Shown: one piece after another, positions 61,345-64,000 of the stretch
Position numbering within the stretch: the first letter of the stretch is position 1
Layout: each line of letters begins with the position of its first letter
NCBI GenBank assembly: GCA_028023455.1
Contig: JAQFVV010012967.1
Span: 1 to 64,000, forward strand
DNA: 64,000 nt
From: Epiperipatus broadwayi
Taxonomy: Eukaryota; Onychophora; Udeonychophora; Euonychophora; Peripatidae
Direction of reading: 5' to 3'
The notes under the pieces: model-generated
The model's input: the letters and a program-made list of their open reading frames with translations, nothing else
The model's database searches: none
What the model was told of the DNA's origin: nothing
Translations under genes and position numbers: made by a program

Positions 61345-61905
61345 ACAATAAAAATGAGGGTATACTTTATTAATACACCACAGATTTGGAAAACAATTGT
61401 AACAGATCGGATATGACAAGGTCATGATAGAGTGATCTGGTTTAATTATGTCCTGAAAATTGTGGTAACATTTATAACAGAATAAATATGTATATATGCT
61501 AATCTCTGTTATAGACCTACTGATTTAGGCAGCATTTGTAACAAATCAAAAATGTATAATGGGAAATAATAACTTTAATATAACCTGAATAGAAATTAAG
61601 CTAACAAATGCTAATCAATAAATATTCATTAAATATTTAAAATAATCCTTTATCTAACCATATATCCAACTGTTAACTATACCAAAACAAAACAATAATG
61701 ATAATCTTTATTGTATCATCATGAATTCAAACAGCATTTAGAATAAATAGAAAACAAACTAAATTATCATTTCAGATAGCCTAGATATAATCCTCACTTG
61801 AAATAGATTAAAATAAAACAATTAAATCATTATCATTGTCTCAAAACAATGATATGTGCTTAAGATATATTTCACTTATAATCAAATGAAAATAATGATA
61901 ATATA
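61345..61905 (+). repeat. Dispersed repeat with internal subrepeats, copy 2
   Basis: Partner of 52000-52840, same orientation, with internal segments missing relative to copy 1. Similarity runs from ATAAAAATG-GGGTATA to ATGATA-TGCTTAA-ATATATTTCA. Confidence 0.75.
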
Positions 61906-63580
61906 TAATCAATTTCTTTATGATTTACTTTCAGCAATTTAAAAATTTTCTCTCTCATTTACATGTATTCACACACATAATATGTAATGTTTTCTTGTTA
62001 TTATCTAGAATGTCTACAAACTTGACCTAGCAATCTAGATGGAAGCTTTTTTATTTATTAATTATACCTCTTTTTTATATTGAAATTTAAGACTTGAATA
62101 TTACTTTCTTCAATGGTCTTACATAAGGAGAGTATATGGTTTTTTTTAATCTTTTATATATATATATATTATATCTGATTAATAATATCTTATAATTTAT
62201 TTATTACTAAGATCAATATAAGGCAGTAATAAAACAGGATAATGTTAATAGCAATGGATTACATTCAACTCAATAGAAAAAAAACAAACAAACAAAAATA
62301 TTTGCAATCATATGGGAGAAGGCAATCAAAAAATATAATTATATACTATGTTAAAATTTTTATAAACAGGTATAATGCCTTTCATGTGATAACCAGATTT
62401 TATTATTAGTAAATCTAATTATATTCTTATTATTTTTAATTAAGGTCTTTTTAAAATGAATGAAGCACTAAATACATGCATAATATTTTTGTATGTACTG
62501 TATATATAAAATTTAGAGATTGTCATATGACCCGGGTTTATATTTGTTCTGAGAAAACATGAAATGCTTTTCAGATTCTAATTTAGCTTATGTTTTTTTT
62601 TTTCAGTTGTCTTCCTCATTCACCAATACCAATAACAGTAATCATCAAATAGTAGGCAATGAATGTATATCTAAAAATATTCTTAACTAAAGAACAAACA
62701 AAGATGATTTTTAAAAAAAATCCCATTCTAATATCCAAATAAGAGATGAAACCCTAATTCACCTTAATATTTTTGCAGCCTGATTACTTTTTTTTCGCCC
62801 ATGGGGACAAATTAAAATCCTAAAATCTTTTAAAATAACTGTAAACTTGATTTATTATTGCTTTTAATTATTATGCGATTATTTGATAATTATTATTTAT
62901 GTTCATATTTAATATAATTTCAATTTATTGTAAAGTTCATGTACATATTTCTTTATAAACGATTCATTAAATTAAAAAAAAAAAAATAGAAGACTGCTTA
63001 AACCCTTACACCTAGCGAATGAAAACACTGATGAGTAAGCTTCTGTTTCTTTGTGGAATAAATCTTTGTATTGCATTAACTTGTTTAGAAGCTGGAGGTT
63101 TTTTTTTTTAATAGTTTTATTTTTTTTAACATAATTTTACTTTTTAACACAATTATTTTAAAATTTAGTTGTTGTTTTTTTTTTAATTCTTCTACTATAG
63201 TGATTCTATTTTTGACTTATGTTCAAACGAAATATAATAGTCTTCAGATAAATGTCAAGGGAAGGGTATTATCCCTTTAAAATGTATTTGATCTTTGATG
63301 ATATTTTTATTGGATTTAAATGTTTCACTATCTTTACCTGTAAGGCAGTATGTGCTTGAATTAAATTTACAGAACTGGTTAATAATAAATCTAGTTAAAT
63401 TGATAATAAGATTTATTATAATTTCATGAAAAATCCAGTATTTTGAAATCTAACTTTATATACATATATTATGCACACATATTCAGTTATTGACAGATTT
63501 AATATTTTAAACCTGTTTGCTAGTATGAATTGACATTTATTTTAATCTGTTTCTCTTCAATGTTTTACTGATTTTTTTTT
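61906..63580. other. AT-rich non-coding DNA
   Basis: Nothing is supported. It contains a short (TA)n at about 62157-62169 and several poly-T/A runs. Confidence 0.6.
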
Positions 63581-63626
63581 TCTACAGTATTTCATCAAAT
63601 CTTTTGATTCTATTAAAGCTAATGCA

Positions 63627-63869
63627 TTAAGAGAAGTTGATTTGATGATGAATTATTTTATTGTTCAGTATATTCAACAATCCTATCATATTCATACATC
63701 TTGTTTGTTGAGAAAGGGCTAAGAAGTTATTATGGACTAAATCCAGCTGAGTTAAAAGATGGATATTAGTCTCCCAGGAGTTGTTTCCAATCAAAGCTTG
63801 ATCACAATCACTTTTGAGACTGGCTTTACATTGACTGCTGTTCTGTAGCTTTAACAATTCAACAACCAA
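63627..63869 (-). CDS. Possible exon, unrecognised protein
   Basis: About 80 open codons on the minus strand in a stretch with clearly higher GC than its flanks. The peptide (for example SDCDQALIGNNSWETNIHLL and LDLVHNNFLALSQQT) has a balanced composition including Cys and Trp, unlike other short frames here. No ATG start is seen; the frame opens after a stop near 63880 and could be entered by splicing. On the opposite strand a good acceptor (TTACTGAT..TTTTTTTTTCTACAG, ending about 63588) precedes about 44 open codons (YFIKSFDSIKANALREVDLM..). Only one of the two can be real coding, and both may be chance. No family is recognised. Confidence 0.25.
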   Translation of the reverse strand: MVVELLKLQNSSQCKASLKSDCDQALIGNNSWETNIHLLTQLDLVHNNFLALSQQTRCMNMIGLLNILNNKIIHHQINFS

Positions 63870-64000
63870 ATTCGAAATTTATGTGATAATGTAAAAATAA
63901 TTATTCTGGAACTCCCCAGTTCTTGAGATAATTTTTAATAATTCTCAGAGGAAAGAATTTTTGTCTTTCGTTTTATTTATTTTATTTTAAAATTTTCTAT

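Overview
The window is animal-type, non-coding nuclear DNA. It is very AT-rich by eye, with long poly-A/T and (AT)n runs. I see no intact host gene, operon, rRNA or CRISPR array. What can be supported is repeat biology: Penelope-like retroelements (PLEs) with GIY-YIG endonucleases, hammerhead-ribozyme repeats, tRNA-derived fragments, inverted satellite arrays and a recent kilobase-scale duplication. This fits a large repeat-rich invertebrate genome. A lophotrochozoan such as a mollusc is a guess, and the sequence does not settle the taxon.

Layout. 1.60-2.22 kb: tandem dimer of a SINE-like, hammerhead-bearing repeat (family A). 6.5 kb: tRNA-Ala-like SINE head. 9.98-10.10 kb: hairpin element beside a decayed LINE-like C-terminus (10.1-10.55 kb). 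12.60-13.42 kb: second hammerhead-bearing repeat (family B), in inverted and tandem arrangement; more family B copies lie at 38.4 and 57.6 kb. 18.46-20.39 kb: head-to-head pair of truncated PLEs (PLE1) with a reverse-transcriptase fragment between the arms. 21.25-24.23 and 28.35-31.33 kb: two 2,981-bp direct repeats exactly 7,099 bp apart. The 4.1 kb between them holds a long Lys/Glu-rich frame on the minus strand, interrupted by two stop codons. 31.3-45.9 kb: AT-rich DNA with an (ATT)n tract and a few tRNA-like or duplicated fragments. 45.88-47.71 kb: about 310-bp satellite units in opposite orientations around a 310-bp polypyrimidine tract. 48.59-49.76 kb: second family A cluster, inverted plus tandem, with the best-preserved ribozyme at 49,524-49,578. 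52.0-52.84 and 61.35-61.90 kb: two copies of another dispersed repeat. 57.97-59.83 kb: near-perfect PLE palindrome (PLE2) flanked by an 18-bp direct repeat. 60.04-61.02 kb: decayed coiled-coil frame. 63.6-63.87 kb: a GC-raised stretch that may hold an exon.

The unifying theme is self-cleaving RNA. Families A and B have unit lengths near 440-470 bp, occur as tandem multimers, and carry a type I hammerhead with a very short stem III. Both also carry a tRNA-like box. The two PLEs carry hammerhead-like folds with degenerate cores after their GIY-YIG frames. Metazoan retrozymes, the schistosome Sm-alpha SINE-like repeats and PLE terminal repeats are the known precedents. I infer that PLE-type enzymes could mobilise the small ribozyme repeats; this window does not prove it. 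All elements show decay or truncation except single ribozyme copies.
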